Positions 22,901-37,900 of a stretch of DNA of 64,000 nucleotides are shown piece after piece. Origin of the DNA: Streptomyces sp. CGMCC 4.7035 (GTDB lineage: Bacteria > Actinomycetota > Actinomycetes > Streptomycetales > Streptomycetaceae); the NCBI RefSeq assembly GCF_031583065.1, contig NZ_CP134053.1:806001-870000 (forward strand). The letters are read 5' to 3'. Under the pieces are notes generated by a model that saw only the letters and a list, made by a program, of their open reading frames with translations, was not told the DNA's origin and did no database searches. Within the stretch, counting starts at the first letter, position 1. Each line of letters starts with the position of its first letter. The position numbers were made by a program, and so were the translations under genes.

Positions 22901-25900
22901 CGACTTCGCGGCCATCGCCGGCTCAGGTCGTGGCCCGGCGAATGTGCGCGAGGAGATTCTGTGCCAGGGCTTCGCCGAGGTCCTCGGGCTGGAGTCGGTC
23001 GGCGTCGAGGACGACTTCTTCGCCCTGGGCGGTCACTCGCTGCTGGCGGTCCGCTTGGTGGAGTGGCTGCGGGTGCGGGGTGTGTCGGTGTCGGTGCGGG
23101 CGTTGTTCGTCTCGCCGACGCCGGCGGGGTTGGCGGCTGCGTCGGGTGCGGTGGCGGTTGTGGTGCCGGAGAACCTGATCCCGGACGGGGCGCAGGTGAT
23201 CACGCCGGAGATGCTGCCGTTGGTGGAGCTGACCGAGGCCGAGATCCAGACCGTGGTGGCCGGGGTGCCGGGTGGTGCGGGCAACGTGGCGGACGTCTAT
23301 CCGCTGGCCCCGCTGCAGGAAGGGATTCTCTTCCACCATCTGCTGGCCGATGGCGGTCAGGACGCGTATGTGCTGCCGATGGTGCTGGAGTTCGACGACC
23401 GTTCCCGGCTGGACGGGTTCGTCGGGGCGTTGCAGCAGGTCGTCGACCGGCATGACGTGTTCCGCACGTCGTTGGTGTGGCAGGGGCTGCGTGAGCCGGT
23501 TCAGGTGGTGTGGCGGTCCGCTGAACTGCCGGTGACCGAGATGAGCCTTGACACTGACAGTACCGATCCGGCGGCGGATCTGATCTCCGCCATCGGACTG
23601 TCGATGGATCTGCAGCGGGCGCCGCTGCTGGATCTGCATGTCGCCGAGGTTTTCGGTGGCCGGTGGCTGGGGTTGGTGCGGGTGCATCACCTGGTGCAGG
23701 ACCACACCGCGATGGACGTCGTGTACGACGAGGTACGCACCATCCTGGCCGGGCGTGCCGAGGAGCTTCCGGAGCCGTTGCCGTTCCGGGACTTCGTGGC
23801 CCAGGCCCGGGCCGGTCTCGACACCGGCGAGCACGACGATTTTTTCCGGGAGCTTCTGGCCGGGGTGGACGAGCCGACCGCGGCGTTCGGGGTCAGCGAT
23901 GTGCGCGGCGACGGCTCGGGGGTGGTCCGTGCAGGCCGGCCCATGGACGCCGGTCTGGCGGCGCGGCTGCGGGAGGTGGCACGGCGGCTGGGCGCCAGCC
24001 CGGCGACGGTGATGCACGTGGTGTGGTCGCGGGTCCTGGCGGTGGTGTCGGGCCGTGACGACGTGGTGTTCGGCACGGTGCTGTTCGGCCGGATGAACGC
24101 AGGCGCCAGCGCGGACCGGGTGCCCGGGTTGTTCATCAACACCCTGCCGGTACGGGTACGCACCAGCGAACTCGACGTGCTGGACGCGGTCACGGCGATG
24201 CGCGGCCAGCTGGCCGGGCTGCTGGAGCACGAGCACGCGCCTCTGGCGCTGGCCCAGCGAGCCAGCGCGGTGCCGGCCGATGAACCGCTGTTCAACACGG
24301 GGTTCAACTACCGGCACAACACCGGCGGGGTCCGGGACGAGTCCGGCGGCGCCGGGTTCGAGGGTGTCCGGGAGGTGTTCTCCCGGGAAAGCAGCACCTA
24401 CCCGTTGACGATCCTGGTCGATGACGACGGGGACGGGTTCGATCTGGCCGTGGATGCGGTGGGTCCGATCGATCCGCAGGCGGTGACCGGCATGCTGCAT
24501 GCCGCGGTCGCAGCGCTGGTGCCGGCGCTTGAGCACGCGCTGGACGGCGGCGCGCGGGTGCCCCTGTCCGCGCTCGACGTGCTGGACGCGGATGACCGGC
24601 GTCGGATGCTGGTGGAGTGGAACGACACGGCGGCCAAGGTGCCGTCCGCGACGTTGCCGGAGTTGTTCGCGGCGCAGGTCGCGCGGACTCCGGAAGCCGT
24701 GGCGGTGATGTCCGAAAGCGAGTCGGTCACGTACGCCGAGTTGGATGTGCGGGCGAATCGTCTGGCGCGATATCTGGCCGGGCTCGGTGTGGGTCCGGAG
24801 TCGGTGGTGGGGTTGTGTCTGCCGCGTGGGGTGGACGTGATCGTGGCAATGCTGGCCGTGTCGAAGGCTGGAGCGGCGTATCTGCCGATCGATCCGGAGT
24901 ATCCGGCCGAGCGAATCGCGTTCATGCTGGCCGACGCGCGGGCGGCGGTGCTGGTCGGCACCGAGGACGTGCTCGATGAGTTGCCGACCGGACGGGCGCC
25001 GATGGTGGCGCTGGACGATCCGCAGGTGGCTGCGCAGGTGTCGTCGATGTCCGGCGATGCGCTGTCGGTCTCCCTGCTCGCGGACCATCCGGCGTATGTG
25101 ATCTACACCTCTGGGTCGACGGGGGTGCCCAAGGGCGTGGTCGTCACCCATGCGGGGTTGGGGAGTCTGGCGGCTACCCAGGCGCAGCGGTTCGCGCCAG
25201 GTGTGGGGAGCAGGGTGTTGCAGTTCGCGTCGGTGGGCTTCGACGCGGCGAGCTGGGAATTGTTGATGGCGTTGTGTTCGGGTGCCTGCTTGGTGGTGGC
25301 GTCTGCCCGGGAGCTGTTGCCTGGTGCGGCGTTGGCGGGCGTGGTGGCGCGGTTCGGCGTGACGCATGCGACGTTGCCGCCGGCGGTGCTGGGCGTGCTG
25401 GAGCCGGAGGACCTGGCTTCGGTGACGACGCTGGTGTCGGCTGGTGAGGCGCTGGGCGGTGAGTTGGTGGCCCGGTGGACGCCGGGGCGACGGTTCGTGA
25501 ATGCGTACGGGCCGACGGAGACGACGGTGTGTGCGGCCATGTCCGGTGTGTTGGAGGCCGGGGATGTGCCGGGTATCGGTGGTCCGATCCTCAACGCTCG
25601 GGTGTATGTGCTGGATGATCGGCTTACTCCGGTACCGGCCGGGGTGGCTGGGGAGTTGTATGTGGCCGGTGTGGGTCTGGCGCGCGGGTATGTGGGGCGT
25701 GCGGGGCTGACTGCGGGACGGTTTGTGGCCGACCCGTTCGACACCACCGGCGGCGGTGGCCGGTTGTACCGGACCGGGGACGTGGTGCGCTGGAACGCCG
25801 ATGGCGAGCTGGTATACCGGGGCCGGGCGGATGAGCAGGTGAAGATCCGTGGTTTCCGGATCGAGCCGGGCGAGATCCAGGCGGTGATCGCCGCTCACCC

Positions 25901-28900
25901 GCTGGTGGCGCAAGCTGCGGTCATCACGCGGGAGGACGCTCCGGGGGAGAAGCGCCTGGTCGCCTATGTGGTCCCGGCTGTGGCCGGTGAGGACCAAGGC
26001 TTTGACGGGGCCGATGGATTGCCGTCCGTGCTGCGAGAGCTTGTCGCGTCGCGGCTGCCCGAGTACATGGTGCCCTCGGCCGTAATGGTGCTCGATGCAC
26101 TGCCGTTGACACCCAACGGCAAGTTGGACCGCAAAGCCCTGCCGGGACCGGACGCCGCCACCACTGCAGGGTCCGGACGCGGTCCGGCCAACGAGCGCGA
26201 AGAAATCCTGTGCCAGGCGTTCGCCGAGATCCTGGGCCTGGAGTCCATCGGCGTCGATGACGACTTCTTCGTCCTGGGTGGGCATTCACTGCTCGCGGTG
26301 CGGCTGGCCAGCCGGGTGCGGACTGCGCTCGGGGTGGAGTTGTCGCTGGGGACCTTGTTCGAGGCTCCCACGGTCGCGGGTTTGGCAGAGCGGTTGTCGG
26401 ATGCCGGTGCGGAGCAGTCGGCCCTGGTGCCGTGGGCGCGCCCAGGGCGGCTGCCGTTGTCGTTCGCGCAGCAGCGGCTCTGGTTCATCGGACAGTTGGA
26501 GGGCCCGAGCGCCCTTTACAACATCCCGATGGTGCTGGCGTTGTCCGGTGACGTGGACTCCGCAGCCCTCGGTTCGGCGTTGCGGGATGTGATCGGGCGG
26601 CACGAGGTACTGCGTACGGTCTTCCCCACGGCCGCAGACGGACAGCCGTACCAGCAGATCATCGGCATCGACGAGCTGGACTGGGAGCTGCAGTCGGTCG
26701 AGGTGGCCGCGTCCGATCTCGACACGGAGATCGCGGCGGCGGCCAGGAATGCCTTCGATCTCGCCTCCGAGGTCCCGATCCGGGCGTGGCTGTTCACCGA
26801 CGGCTCGGGCGAGCGCGTGTTGGTGGTGGTCGTGCACCACATCGCCGGGGACGGCTGGTCGACGGGACCGCTGGCCCGGGACGTCTCGACGGCGTATGCG
26901 GCGCGTCGTGAGGGCCGTGCTCCGGTGTGGGAGCCGTTGCCGGTGCAGTACGCGGACTACGCGCTGTGGCAGCGGGACCGGTTGGGCAGCGAGGACGACC
27001 CGGACAGCCTGATATCCCAGCAGGTGGGGTTCTGGCGGGAGGCTTTGGCAGGGACGCCGGAGGAGCTGGCGTTGCCGGTGGACCGGCCGCGCCCGGCGGT
27101 GGCGGGTCACCGTGGGCACGCGGTGCCGTTGCAGGTCTCTGCCGACGTGCATGCGCGGCTGCTGTTGGTGGCGCGTGAGCAGGGTGTGACGGTGTTCATG
27201 CTGCTGCAGGCCGCGTTGGCGGTCCTGCTGGCCAAGCTGGGTGCCGGCGAGGACATCCCGATCGGCGCGGCGGTCGCCGGGCGCACGGACGAGGCACTCG
27301 ACGACCTGGTCGGCTTCTTCGTCAACACCTTGGTGATGCGTACGGATGTGTCGGGTGACCCGACGTTCACCGAGCTGCTGTCCCGGGTGCGGCAGGCGAG
27401 TCTGGCCGGGTTCGAGCACCAGGATGTGCCGTTCGAGCGGTTGGTGGAGGAGCTGGCTCCTGCCCGTTCGCTGTCGCGGCATCCGTTGTTCCAGGTGATG
27501 CTCACCCTGCAGAACAACGCCGAGGCGGAGCTGGATCTGCCGGGAGTGCAGGTCGACGGGCACGCCGCGTCCGTCACGGCGGTGTCCGTTGCGAAGTTCG
27601 ATCTGGATGTGGCGGTGTCGGAGGTCGTCGATGCCGATGGTGCTGCGGCGGGGCTGCGCGGTGTGGTGACGGGGTCGGCGGATCTGTTCGATGCCGGCAG
27701 CGTCGTGGTGTTCGCCGAGCGTTTGGTGCGGGTGCTGGAGACGGTGCTCGCTGATCCGTCGGTGCCGGTCTCCGCGGTGGATGTGCTCGACGGCGATGAG
27801 CGTCGTCGGGTGCTGGAGGAGTGGAACGAGACCGGGTTCGCCGCGCCGGAGGTTTCGGTGCCGGAGTTGTTCGCGGCACAGGTGACGCGGACGCCTGATG
27901 CGATGGCGGCGGTGAGCGACGGGGTGGAGGTCTCGTATGCGGAGTTGGATGCGCGGGCGAACCGGCTGGCCCGGTACCTGACCGGGCTGGGTGTGGGTGC
28001 GGAGTCGGTGGTGGGGCTGTGTCTGCCGCGTGGGGTGGACATGGTGGTGGCGTTGCTGGCGGTGTGGAAGGCCGGGGGCGCGTACCTGCCGATCGATCCG
28101 GGCCACCCGGTTGAGCGGATCGAGTTCATGGTGGCGGATGCGGCGCCGGTGTGTGTGCTGACCGTGTCCGGAGTGCCCGCTGTGAATGCTATGACCGGTG
28201 TGGTGCCCGTGGTGATGCTGGATGACCCGCGGGTGTCTGAGGCGGTGTCGGCGCTGTCCGATGCGGATTCTGGGGTGCCGGTGTCGCCGGGGTGTGCGGC
28301 ATATGTGATCTACACGTCGGGGTCGACGGGGCTGCCGAAGGGCGTGGTGGTCGAGCAGCGTTCGGTGGCTGCGCTGGTGGCGTGGGCGGGCTCGCGGTTC
28401 GGGGCCGGTGGGGAGTTCGAGCGGGTACTGGGCTCGACGTCGCTGAGTTTCGATGTGTCGGTGTTCGAGCTGCTGGGCCCGTTGTGTGCGGGTGGTTGCG
28501 TGGAGGTGGTGGAGGACCTGCTGACGTTGGCTGACGGAGCTGCTGACGTGGGCGAGGTGTCATTGGTCAGCGCGGTGCCTTCGGCGCTGGCGCGGGTGCT
28601 CGGCGGTGCTGGCGGTGGTCTGGCCGGTGTCGGAAGGGTGGTGTTGGCGGGCGAGGGGTTGTCCGCGGGAGTTCTCGGTGCGGTACGTGAGGCGTTGCCG
28701 GGTGCCTCGGTGGCCAACATCTATGGCCCGACCGAGGCGACGGTGTATGCCACGGCGTGGTTCGGCGACGGCGACTGCGATGGTGACGCGCAGGTGCGGG
28801 AGGCAGGTTGGGTGCCGCCGATCGGCCGTCCGATCGGCGGGGTGCGGGCGTACGTGCTCGATGACCGGCTGGCTCCGGTTCCCGTAGGGGTGGCCGGGGA

Positions 28901-31900
28901 GTTGTACATCGCCGGTTCGGGTGTGGCGCGCGGGTATCTGGGCCGCGCGGGTCTGACCGCGGGGCGGTTCGTGGCCGACCCGTTCGATGCCGTCGGTGGT
29001 GGCCGCTTGTATCGGACCGGGGATGTGGTGCGCTGGAACGCTGATGGTGATCTGGTGTTCGTGGGGCGGGCCGATGAGCAGGTAAAGGTCCGTGGCTTCC
29101 GGATCGAGCCCGGCGAGATCGAGGCGGTGCTGACGGCGCATCCGCCGGTGGCCCAGGCCGCAGTGATCGTCCGGGAGGACGAGCCGGGCGACAGGCACCT
29201 GGTCGCCTACGTCGTGGCGGTGGCCGGGGCTGAGGTGGATCCGGGTCTGCTGCGGGAGCACGTCTCTTCCCGGTTGCCGGAGTACATGGTCCCGTCGGCG
29301 GTGGTGGTGCTGGATGCGCTGCCGCTCAATATGAACGGGAAGCTGGACCGGCGGGCCCTGCCCGCGCCGGACTTCGCCGCGCTCACCGGGTCCGGGCGTG
29401 GCCCGGCGAACGTGCGCGAGGAACTGCTGTGCTTGGCGTTCGCTGAGGTCTTGGGCCTGGAGTCCGTGGGTGTCGAGGACGACTTCTTCACCCTGGGCGG
29501 CCACTCGCTGCTCGCGGTGCGGCTGGTCAGCCGGGTCCGAGCGGTGCTCGGTGTGGAATTGTCGCTACGGATGCTGTTCGAGGCTCCGACGGTGGCGGGT
29601 CTGGCGGCCCGGCTCTCGGATGCCGGTGCGGCGCGTTCCGTCCTGGTTCCGTGGGCGCGTCCGGAGCGGCTGCCGCTGTCGTTCGCGCAGCAGCGTCTGT
29701 GGTTCCTTGGGCAGTTGGAGGGCCCGAGCGCGCTCTACAACATCCCGATGGCGATACGTCTGTCCGGTGATGTGGACTCCGCCGCTCTCGGAGCGGCGTT
29801 GCGGGATGTGATCGGCCGGCACGAGGTGCTGCGCACGGTCTTCCCGACCGCTGAGGGTGAGCCGTTCCAGCAGGTCATCGGCATCGATGAGCTGGACTGG
29901 GGGCTGCAGCCGGTCGAGGTGGCCGCCGAAGAGCTGCCGGGTGCGGTCGCGGCGGCGACGGAGTACGCCTTCGATCTCGCGGTGGAGATGCCGATCCGGG
30001 CGTGGCTGTTTACCGATGGCTCGGACGAGTCGGTATTGGTGGTGGTGGTGCACCACATCGCCGGGGACGGCTGGTCGATGGGCCCGCTGGCCAAGGACGT
30101 GTCGACCGCGTACGCGGCGCGGTGTCAGGGTCGTGCTGCGCAGTGGTCGCCGCTGCCGGTGCAGTACGCGGACTACGCGCTGTGGCAGCGGGAGCTGCTG
30201 GGCAGCGAGGACGACCCGGAGAGTTTGATCTCACGCCAGGTTGCCTACTGGCGGCAGGCTTTGGCTGGAGTACCGGAGCAGCTGGCGCTGCCGACAGACC
30301 GTCCGCGTCCGGCAGTCGCGAGCAACCGCGGGCATACGGTGCCGTTGCAGGTGCCGGCCGACGTGCATGCCCGGCTCCTGCGAGTGGCGCGTGAGCAGGG
30401 TGTGACGGTGTTCATGGTGCTGCAGGCCGCGTTGGCGGTGCTGCTGTCCAAGCTGGGAGCCGGTGAGGACGTCCCCATCGGGGCAGCGGTCGCCGGGCGC
30501 ACGGACGAGGCGCTGGACGACCTGGTCGGCTTCTTCATCAACAGCCTGGTGATGCGCACGGATCTGTCGGGCGATCCGACGTTCGAGCAGGTTCTGGCTC
30601 GGGTTCGTGAGACGAGTCTGGCTGGGTTCGAGCACCAGGACGTGCCGTTCGAGCGCCTGGTGGAGGAGCTTGCTCCGGTCCGCTCCCTGTCGCGGCACCC
30701 GTTGTTCCAGGTGATGCTCACCGTGCAGAACAACGCCGAAGCGGTACTGGACCTGCCGGGCGTGCAGGCCGGCGCGCACGCGGCGTCGAACACGTCGATG
30801 TCGGCTGCCAGGTTCGACCTCGATGTGAATGTGGGTGAGGTGTTCGGTGCGGACGGTGTTCCGGCCGGGATTCATGGCGGGGTGACGGGGTCGGCGGATC
30901 TGTTCGACGCCGGCACGGTGGCCGTGATCGCCGAGCGGTGGGTGCGGGTGTTGGAGGCGGTTACGGCCGACCCGTCGGTGCCGGTCTCCGGGGTGGATGT
31001 GCTGGATCCCGGCGAGCGGCGCCGGGTGCTGGTGGAGTGGAACGACACGGATGCGGTCGTGCCGGATGCCCTGGTGCCGGAGTTGTTCGCGGGGCAGGCG
31101 GCGCGGACCCCGGACGCGGTGGCCGTCGTCGCGGACGGTGTCGAGCTGTCCTACGCGGAACTGGAGGCCCGGGCGAATCGTCTGGCGCGGTATCTGACCG
31201 GGCTGGGTGTGGGTGCGGAGTCGGTGGTGGGGTTGTGTCTGCCGCGTGGGGTGGACATGGTGGTGGCCCTGTTGGCGGTGTGGAAGTCCGGGGGTGCGTA
31301 TCTGCCCATCGACCCGGAGTATCCGGCCGAGCGGATCTCGTTCATGCTCTCCGATGCGCGGGCGGCGGTGCTGGTGGGCACCGAGGACATCCTGGACGAG
31401 TTGCCGGCGGTGAGGGTGCCGGTGGTGGCGTTGGACGATCCGCAGGTGGCTGCGGTGGTGTCGTCGGTGGCTGACGGCCCGGTCGGGGTTCCGGTGGTGC
31501 CGGGGCAGTTGGCGTATGTGATCTATACGTCGGGGTCGACGGGGACGCCGAAGGGTGTCGGGGTGACTCATGGCGGGTTGGCGAACTATGTGGTGTGGGC
31601 GGCGGGTGAGTATGGTCCGGCTGCTGGTGGGGCGGTGTTGCATTCGTCGTTGGCGTTCGACCTGACGGTGACGAGTGTGGTGGTGCCGTTGGTGGCGGGG
31701 TCGGTGGTGGTGGCCAGTGCTGAGGGCGGTGCCGAGGGTCTGGCGGGGCTGGTGAATGCCTCGGGTGGTTTTGATGTGCTGAAGGTGGTGCCGGGGCATC
31801 TGCCGTTGCTGGCGGAGCTGGTGACCGATGCTGCCGCGTCGTCGGCGGCGCGGGTGCTGGTGGTGGGTGGTGAGGCGTTGTCGGCCGGTCCGGTGCGTGA

Positions 31901-34900
31901 CTGGCTGGGGCGCACGCCGGACTCGGTGGTGGTCAATGAGTACGGGCCGACCGAGGCGACGGTGGGGTGTTGTGTGTTCCGGGCGGTGGCTGGTGAGCCG
32001 CTGGATGAGCTGGTGCCGATCGGGCGGCCGGTCGCGAACACCCGGTTGTACGTCCTTGATGAGTCGCTGCGGCCGGTGCCGGTCGGGGTTGCCGGCGAGT
32101 TGTACATCGCCGGGGCTCAGTTGGCGCGTGGGTATGTGGGGCGTGCGGGTCTGACCGGTGAGCGGTTCGTCGCCGACCCGTTCGACACCGGCGGTGGTGG
32201 GCGTTTGTACCGGACCGGGGATGTGGTGCGGTGGGACGCCGAGGGGAACCTGGTGTATCTGGGGCGTGCGGATGAGCAGGTGAAGGTCCGTGGTTTCCGG
32301 ATCGAGCCGGGTGAGATCGAGTCTGTGCTGACCGCGCACCCGGAGGTCGCGCAGGCTGCCGTCATCGCTCGGGAGGACGAGCCGGGCGACAGGCGTCTGG
32401 TCGCCTACGTCGTCCCGACCGCCGGAGATGATCCGGACCAGGACGCCGGCCTCGATGGAGATGTCGTCGGAAGCATGCCGTCGCTGTTGCGGGAGTTTGT
32501 CGCCTCGCGTCTGCCGGAGTACATGGTTCCGGCTGCGGTGGTGGTGCTGGATGCGCTGCCGTTGACCCACAACGGGAAGCTGGACCGTAGGGCTCTGCCC
32601 GCTCCCGAGTCCGCGGCCGTGGGCGGTTCCGGGCGTGGCCCGGCCAACGTCCGCGAGGAGATGCTGTGTGAGGCGTTCGCCGAGGTCCTGGGCCTTTCGG
32701 CTGTGGGGGTCGACGACGACTTCTTCGCCCTGGGCGGGCACTCCCTGTTGGCGGTGCGTTTGATCAGCCGGATCAGGGCGGCACTGGGCGCCGAGCTTGA
32801 CATCCGGGCATTGTTCGAGGCCCCGACGGTGGCCGGTCTCGCGGCGCGGCTCTCGGATGCCGGTGTGGCGCGGTCTGCTTTGGTGCCGTGGGTGCGTCCG
32901 GAGCGGTTGCCGTTGTCGTTCGCGCAGCAGCGTCTGTGGTTCATCGGGCAGTTGGAAGGCCCGAGCGCGCTCTACAACATTCCGGTGGCGATTCGCCTGT
33001 CCGGTGATGTCGACCAGGTCGCGCTTGCGGCGGCGTTGCGGGATGTGATCGGCCGGCACGAGGTGCTGCGCACGGTCTTCCCCACCGCGGACGGTCAGCC
33101 GTACCAGCAGGTCATCGGCCTTGGTGAGCTGGAGTGGGAGCTGCAGCGGGTCGATGTGGCTGCTGAGGATCTGCCGGGTGCGGTCGCCCGAGCGACGGAG
33201 TATGCCTTCGATCTGGCGGTGGAGGTGCCGATCCGGGCGTGGCTGTTCACGGCCGGGCCGGATGAGCATGCCCTGGTGGTGGTGGTGCACCACATCGCCG
33301 GTGACGGTTGGTCGACCGGTCCGCTGGCCCAGGACGTGTCGGCGGCGTACGCGGCGCGCCTTGAAGGGCGTGCTCCGGTGTGGGAGCCGTTGCCGGTGCA
33401 GTACGCGGACTACGCGCTGTGGCAGCGTGAACTGCTCGGGGACGAGCAGGACCAGGACAGCCTGATCTCCCAGCAGGTCGCCTACTGGCGTGAGGCGTTG
33501 GCCGGGGTTCCGGAGGAGCTGGCGCTGCCGGTGGACCGGCCGCGCCCGGCGGTGGCGAGCCATCGCGGGCACACCGTGCTGTTCGAGGTGCCGGCTGCGG
33601 TGCAGACGCGGCTGCAGGAAATCGCGCTTGACCACGGCGTGACGGTGTTCATGGTGGTGCAGGCCGCGCTTGCGGTGCTGCTGTCGAAGCTGGGCGCCGG
33701 TGAGGACATCCCGATCGGTGCGGCGGTCGCCGGGCGTACGGATGAGGCGCTGGACGACCTGGTCGGGTTCTTCGTCAACACGCTGGTGATGCGCACGGAC
33801 CTGTCGGGTGACCCGAGCTTCGAGCAGGTGCTGACCCGGGTACGTGAGGCAGGCCTGTCGGCGTTTGCGCATCAGGATGTGCCGTTCGAGCGGTTGGTGG
33901 AGGAGCTGGCTCCTGCCCGTTCGCTGTCGCGGCATCCGTTGTTCCAGGTGATGCTCACCGTGCAGAACAACGCCCAGGCGGTCCTGGACCTGCCGGGCGT
34001 TCGAGCCGGTGGGCAGGCAGCGACGCAGCTCGGTGGGACGCCGATTGCGGCAGTCGCGAAGTTCGACCTGGACGTGACGGTGTCGGAGGTGTTCGATGCC
34101 GAGGGTGTTCCGTCCGGGCTGTTTGGTGGGGTGACCGGGTCTGCGGATCTGTTCGATCCGGAGACGGTGGCGGTGTTCGTCGAGCGTCTGGTGCGGGTGC
34201 TGGAGGCGGTGGCCGCCGATCCGTCGGTGTCGGTGTCCGGTGTGGATGTGCTGGATGCGGGTGAGCGGGATCGGGTGCTGCGTCAGTGGAACGACACGGA
34301 CACGGTGGTGCCGCAGGTTCTGGTGCCGGGGTTGTTCGCGGGGCAGGTGGCGCGGATGCCGGATGCGCCGGCGGTGGTGTTCGAGGGCGAGTCCGTCTCC
34401 TATGGGGAGCTGGATGCGCGGGCGAATCGTCTGGCCCGGTATCTGTCGGGGTTGGGTGTGGGTGCGGAGTCGGTGGTGGGGTTGTGTCTGCCGCGTGGGG
34501 TGGACATGGTGGTGGCCCTGTTGGCGGTGTGGAAGGCCGGTGGCGCGTATGTGCCGGTGGATCCGGAGCTGCCCGTGGAGCGGATCGCGTTCATGCTGGC
34601 TGATGCGGGGCCGGTGTGTGTGCTGACGGTGTCCGGGGTGGCCGGGGTGCTGTCCGGGCCGGAGGGTGCGTCGGAGGGCGTGCCGGGTGTGTCGGTGCCG
34701 GTGGTGGTGCTGGATGAGCCGGGTGTGGTGGCGGCGGTGTCGTCGTTGTCCGGTGGGTCTGTGCCGGTGTCGTTGGTGTCGGGGCAGTTGGCGTATGTGA
34801 TTTATACGTCGGGGTCGACGGGGACGCCGAAGGGTGTGGCGGTCTCGCATGGGGCGTTGGCGAATACGGTGGCGGTGTTCACGCCGGTGTTCGGTGCGGT

Positions 34901-37900
34901 GCCGGGTGTGGGGGTGTTGCAGTTCGTTTCGTTCAGTTTCGATGCGTCGGTGCTGGATGTGGCGGTGGCGTTGACGTCGGGGGCGCGTTTGGTGGTGGCG
35001 TCGGCGGCGCAGCGGGTGGATGCGGGGTTGTTGCGGGATCTGGTGGTCTCGGCCGGGGTGCGGGTGGCCAGTGTGGTGCCGAGTCTGCTGGAGATGCTCT
35101 CGCCGGGGGATCTGGCGCCGGTGGAGCACATGGTGGTGGGTTCGGAGGCGATCTCTGCCCGGACGGCCGGGGCGTGGGCGCAGGGCCGTGTGTTGTCCCA
35201 TGCCTATGGTCCGACGGAGGCCGCGGTGATGATGGCGGCCGGGGTGCTGGATCCGGGGGTGGCGGAGTCTGCGGTGGTGTCGTTCGGGCGTCCGTCCGGT
35301 AACAGCCGGGTGTTCGTGCTGGACGAGCGGCTTGCTCCGGTGCCGGTGGGTGTGGCGGGTGAGTTGTATATCGCGGGTGCGCAGCTGGCCCGTGGGTATG
35401 CGGGCCGTGCGGGTCTGACCGGTGAGCGGTTCGTCGCCGACCCGTTCGACACCACCGGTGGTGGCCGCCTGTATCGGACCGGGGATGTGGTGCGGTGGAG
35501 CGAGTCCGGTGAGCTGGTGTTCGTCGGGCGTGCGGATGAGCAGGTGAAGGTCCGTGGTTTCCGGATCGAGCTGGGCGAGATCCAGGCGGTCATCGCCGCG
35601 CACCCGCAGGTCGCGCAGGCTGCCGTCATCGCGCGGGAGGATGAGGGCGGGGACAAGCGCCTGGTCGCCTACGTCATCCCGACGGCCGATGCCGATGCTG
35701 GTCTCGTTGGCGGTCTCCCCACAGCATTGCGGGAGCATGTTGCTTCGCGTCTGCCGGAGTACATGGTTCCGGCTGCGGTGGTGGTGCTGGATGTGCTGCC
35801 GCTGAACACGAACGGGAAGCTGGACCGCAAGGCCCTGCCCGCGCCGGACTTCACCGCGATCGCCGGTTCCGGGCGTGGCCCGGCCAACGCCCGTGAAGAG
35901 CTGCTGTGCCAGGCGTTCGCCGAGGTCCTGGGCCTTTCGGCTGTGGGCGTCGACGACGACTTCTTCGCGCTGGGCGGGCATTCCCTGCTCGCGGTGCGCC
36001 TGGTCAGCCGGGTGCGTGCGGTTCTCGGGGTCGAGGTGTCGCTGCGGGTGCTGTTCGAGGCTCCGACGGTGGCCGGCCTTGCCGCGCGGCTTTCGGGTGC
36101 TGGTGTGGCGCGGTCTGCTTTGGTGCCGTGGGTGCGTCCGGAGCGGTTGCCGTTGTCGTTCGCGCAGCAGCGCCTGTGGTTCATCGGGCAGTTGGAAGGC
36201 CCGAGCGCGCTCTACAACATTCCGATGGCGATACGCCTGTCCGGTGATGTCGACCAGGTCGCGCTTGCGGCGGCGTTGCGGGATGTGATCGGCCGGCACG
36301 AGGTGCTGCGCACGATGTTCCCGACCGCGGACGGGCAGCCGTTCCAGCAGGTCATCGGCCTTGATGACCTGGAGTGGGAGCTCCAGCTGGTCCAGGTGGC
36401 CCCGACCGACCTCCAGGCGGAGGTCGTGGCGGCGGCCGGGTACGTGTTCGATCTGGCGGTGGAGGTGCCGATCCGGGCGGGGCTGTTCAGCGACGGCTCG
36501 GATGAGCATGTCCTGGTGGTCGTGGTGCACCACATCGCCGGTGACGGTTGGTCGACCGGTCCGCTGGCCCAGGACGTGTCGGCGGCGTATGCGGCTCGTG
36601 TCGAGGGCCAGGCTCCGGTGTGGGAGCCGTTGCCGGTGCAGTACGCGGATTACGCGCTGTGGCAGCGGGAGTTGCTGGGCAGCGAGGACGACCCGGACAG
36701 CTTGATATCCCGGCAGGTGGAGTTCTGGCGGGATGCGCTCGCGGGCGCGCCGGAGGAACTGGCACTGCCGGTGGATCGTCCGCGTCCGGCGGTGGCGAGC
36801 CATCGCGGGCACGCGGTGCCGGTGCAGGTTCCGGCTGATGTGCACGCGCGGCTGCTTTCGGTGGCGCGTGAGCAGGGCGTGACGGTGTTCATGGTGGTGC
36901 AGGCCGCGCTTGCGGTGCTGCTGTCGAAGCTGGGTGCCGGTGAGGACATCCCGATGGGTGCCGCGGTTGCCGGGCGTACGGATGAGGCGCTGGACGACCT
37001 GGTCGGGTTCTTCGTGAACACGCTGGTGATGCGCACGGACCTGTCGGGTGACCCGAGCTTCGAGCAGGTGCTGACCCGGGTACGTGAGGCAGGCCTGTCG
37101 GCGTTTGCGCATCAGGATGTGCCGTTCGAGCGGTTGGTGGAGGAGCTGGCTCCTGCCCGTTCGCTGTCGCGGCATCCGTTGTTCCAGGTGATGCTCACCG
37201 TGCAGAACAACGCCCAGGCGGTCCTGGACCTGCCGGGCGTTCGAGCCGGTGGGCAGGCAGCGACGCAGCTCGGTGGGACGCCGATTGCGGCAGTCGCGAA
37301 GTTCGACCTGGACGTGACGGTGTCGGAGGTGTTCGATGCCGAGGGTGTTCCGTCCGGGCTGTTTGGTGGGGTGACCGGGTCTGCGGATCTGTTCGATCCG
37401 GAGACGGTGGCGGTGTTCGTCGAGCGTCTGGTGCGGGTGCTGGAGGCGGTGGCCGCCGATCCGTCGGTGTCGGTGTCCGGTGTGGATGTGCTGGATGCGG
37501 GTGAGCGGGATCGGGTGCTGCGTCAGTGGAACGACACGGACACGGTGGTGCCGCAGGTTCTGGTGCCGGGGTTGTTCGCGGGGCAGGTGGCGCGGACGCC
37601 GGATGCGCCGGCGGTGGTGTTCGAGGGCGAGTCCGTCTCCTATGGGGAGCTGGATGCGCGGGCGAATCGTCTGGCCCGGTATCTGTCGGGGTTGGGTGTG
37701 GGTGCGGAGTCGGTGGTGGGGTTGTGTCTGCCGCGTGGGGTGGACATGGTGGTGGCCCTGTTGGCGGTGTGGAAGGCCGGTGGCGCGTATGTGCCGGTGG
37801 ATCCGGAGCTGCCCGTGGAGCGGATCGCGTTCATGCTGGCTGATGCGGGGCCGGTGTGTGTGCTGACGGTGTCCGGGGTGGCCGGGGTGCTGTCCGGGCC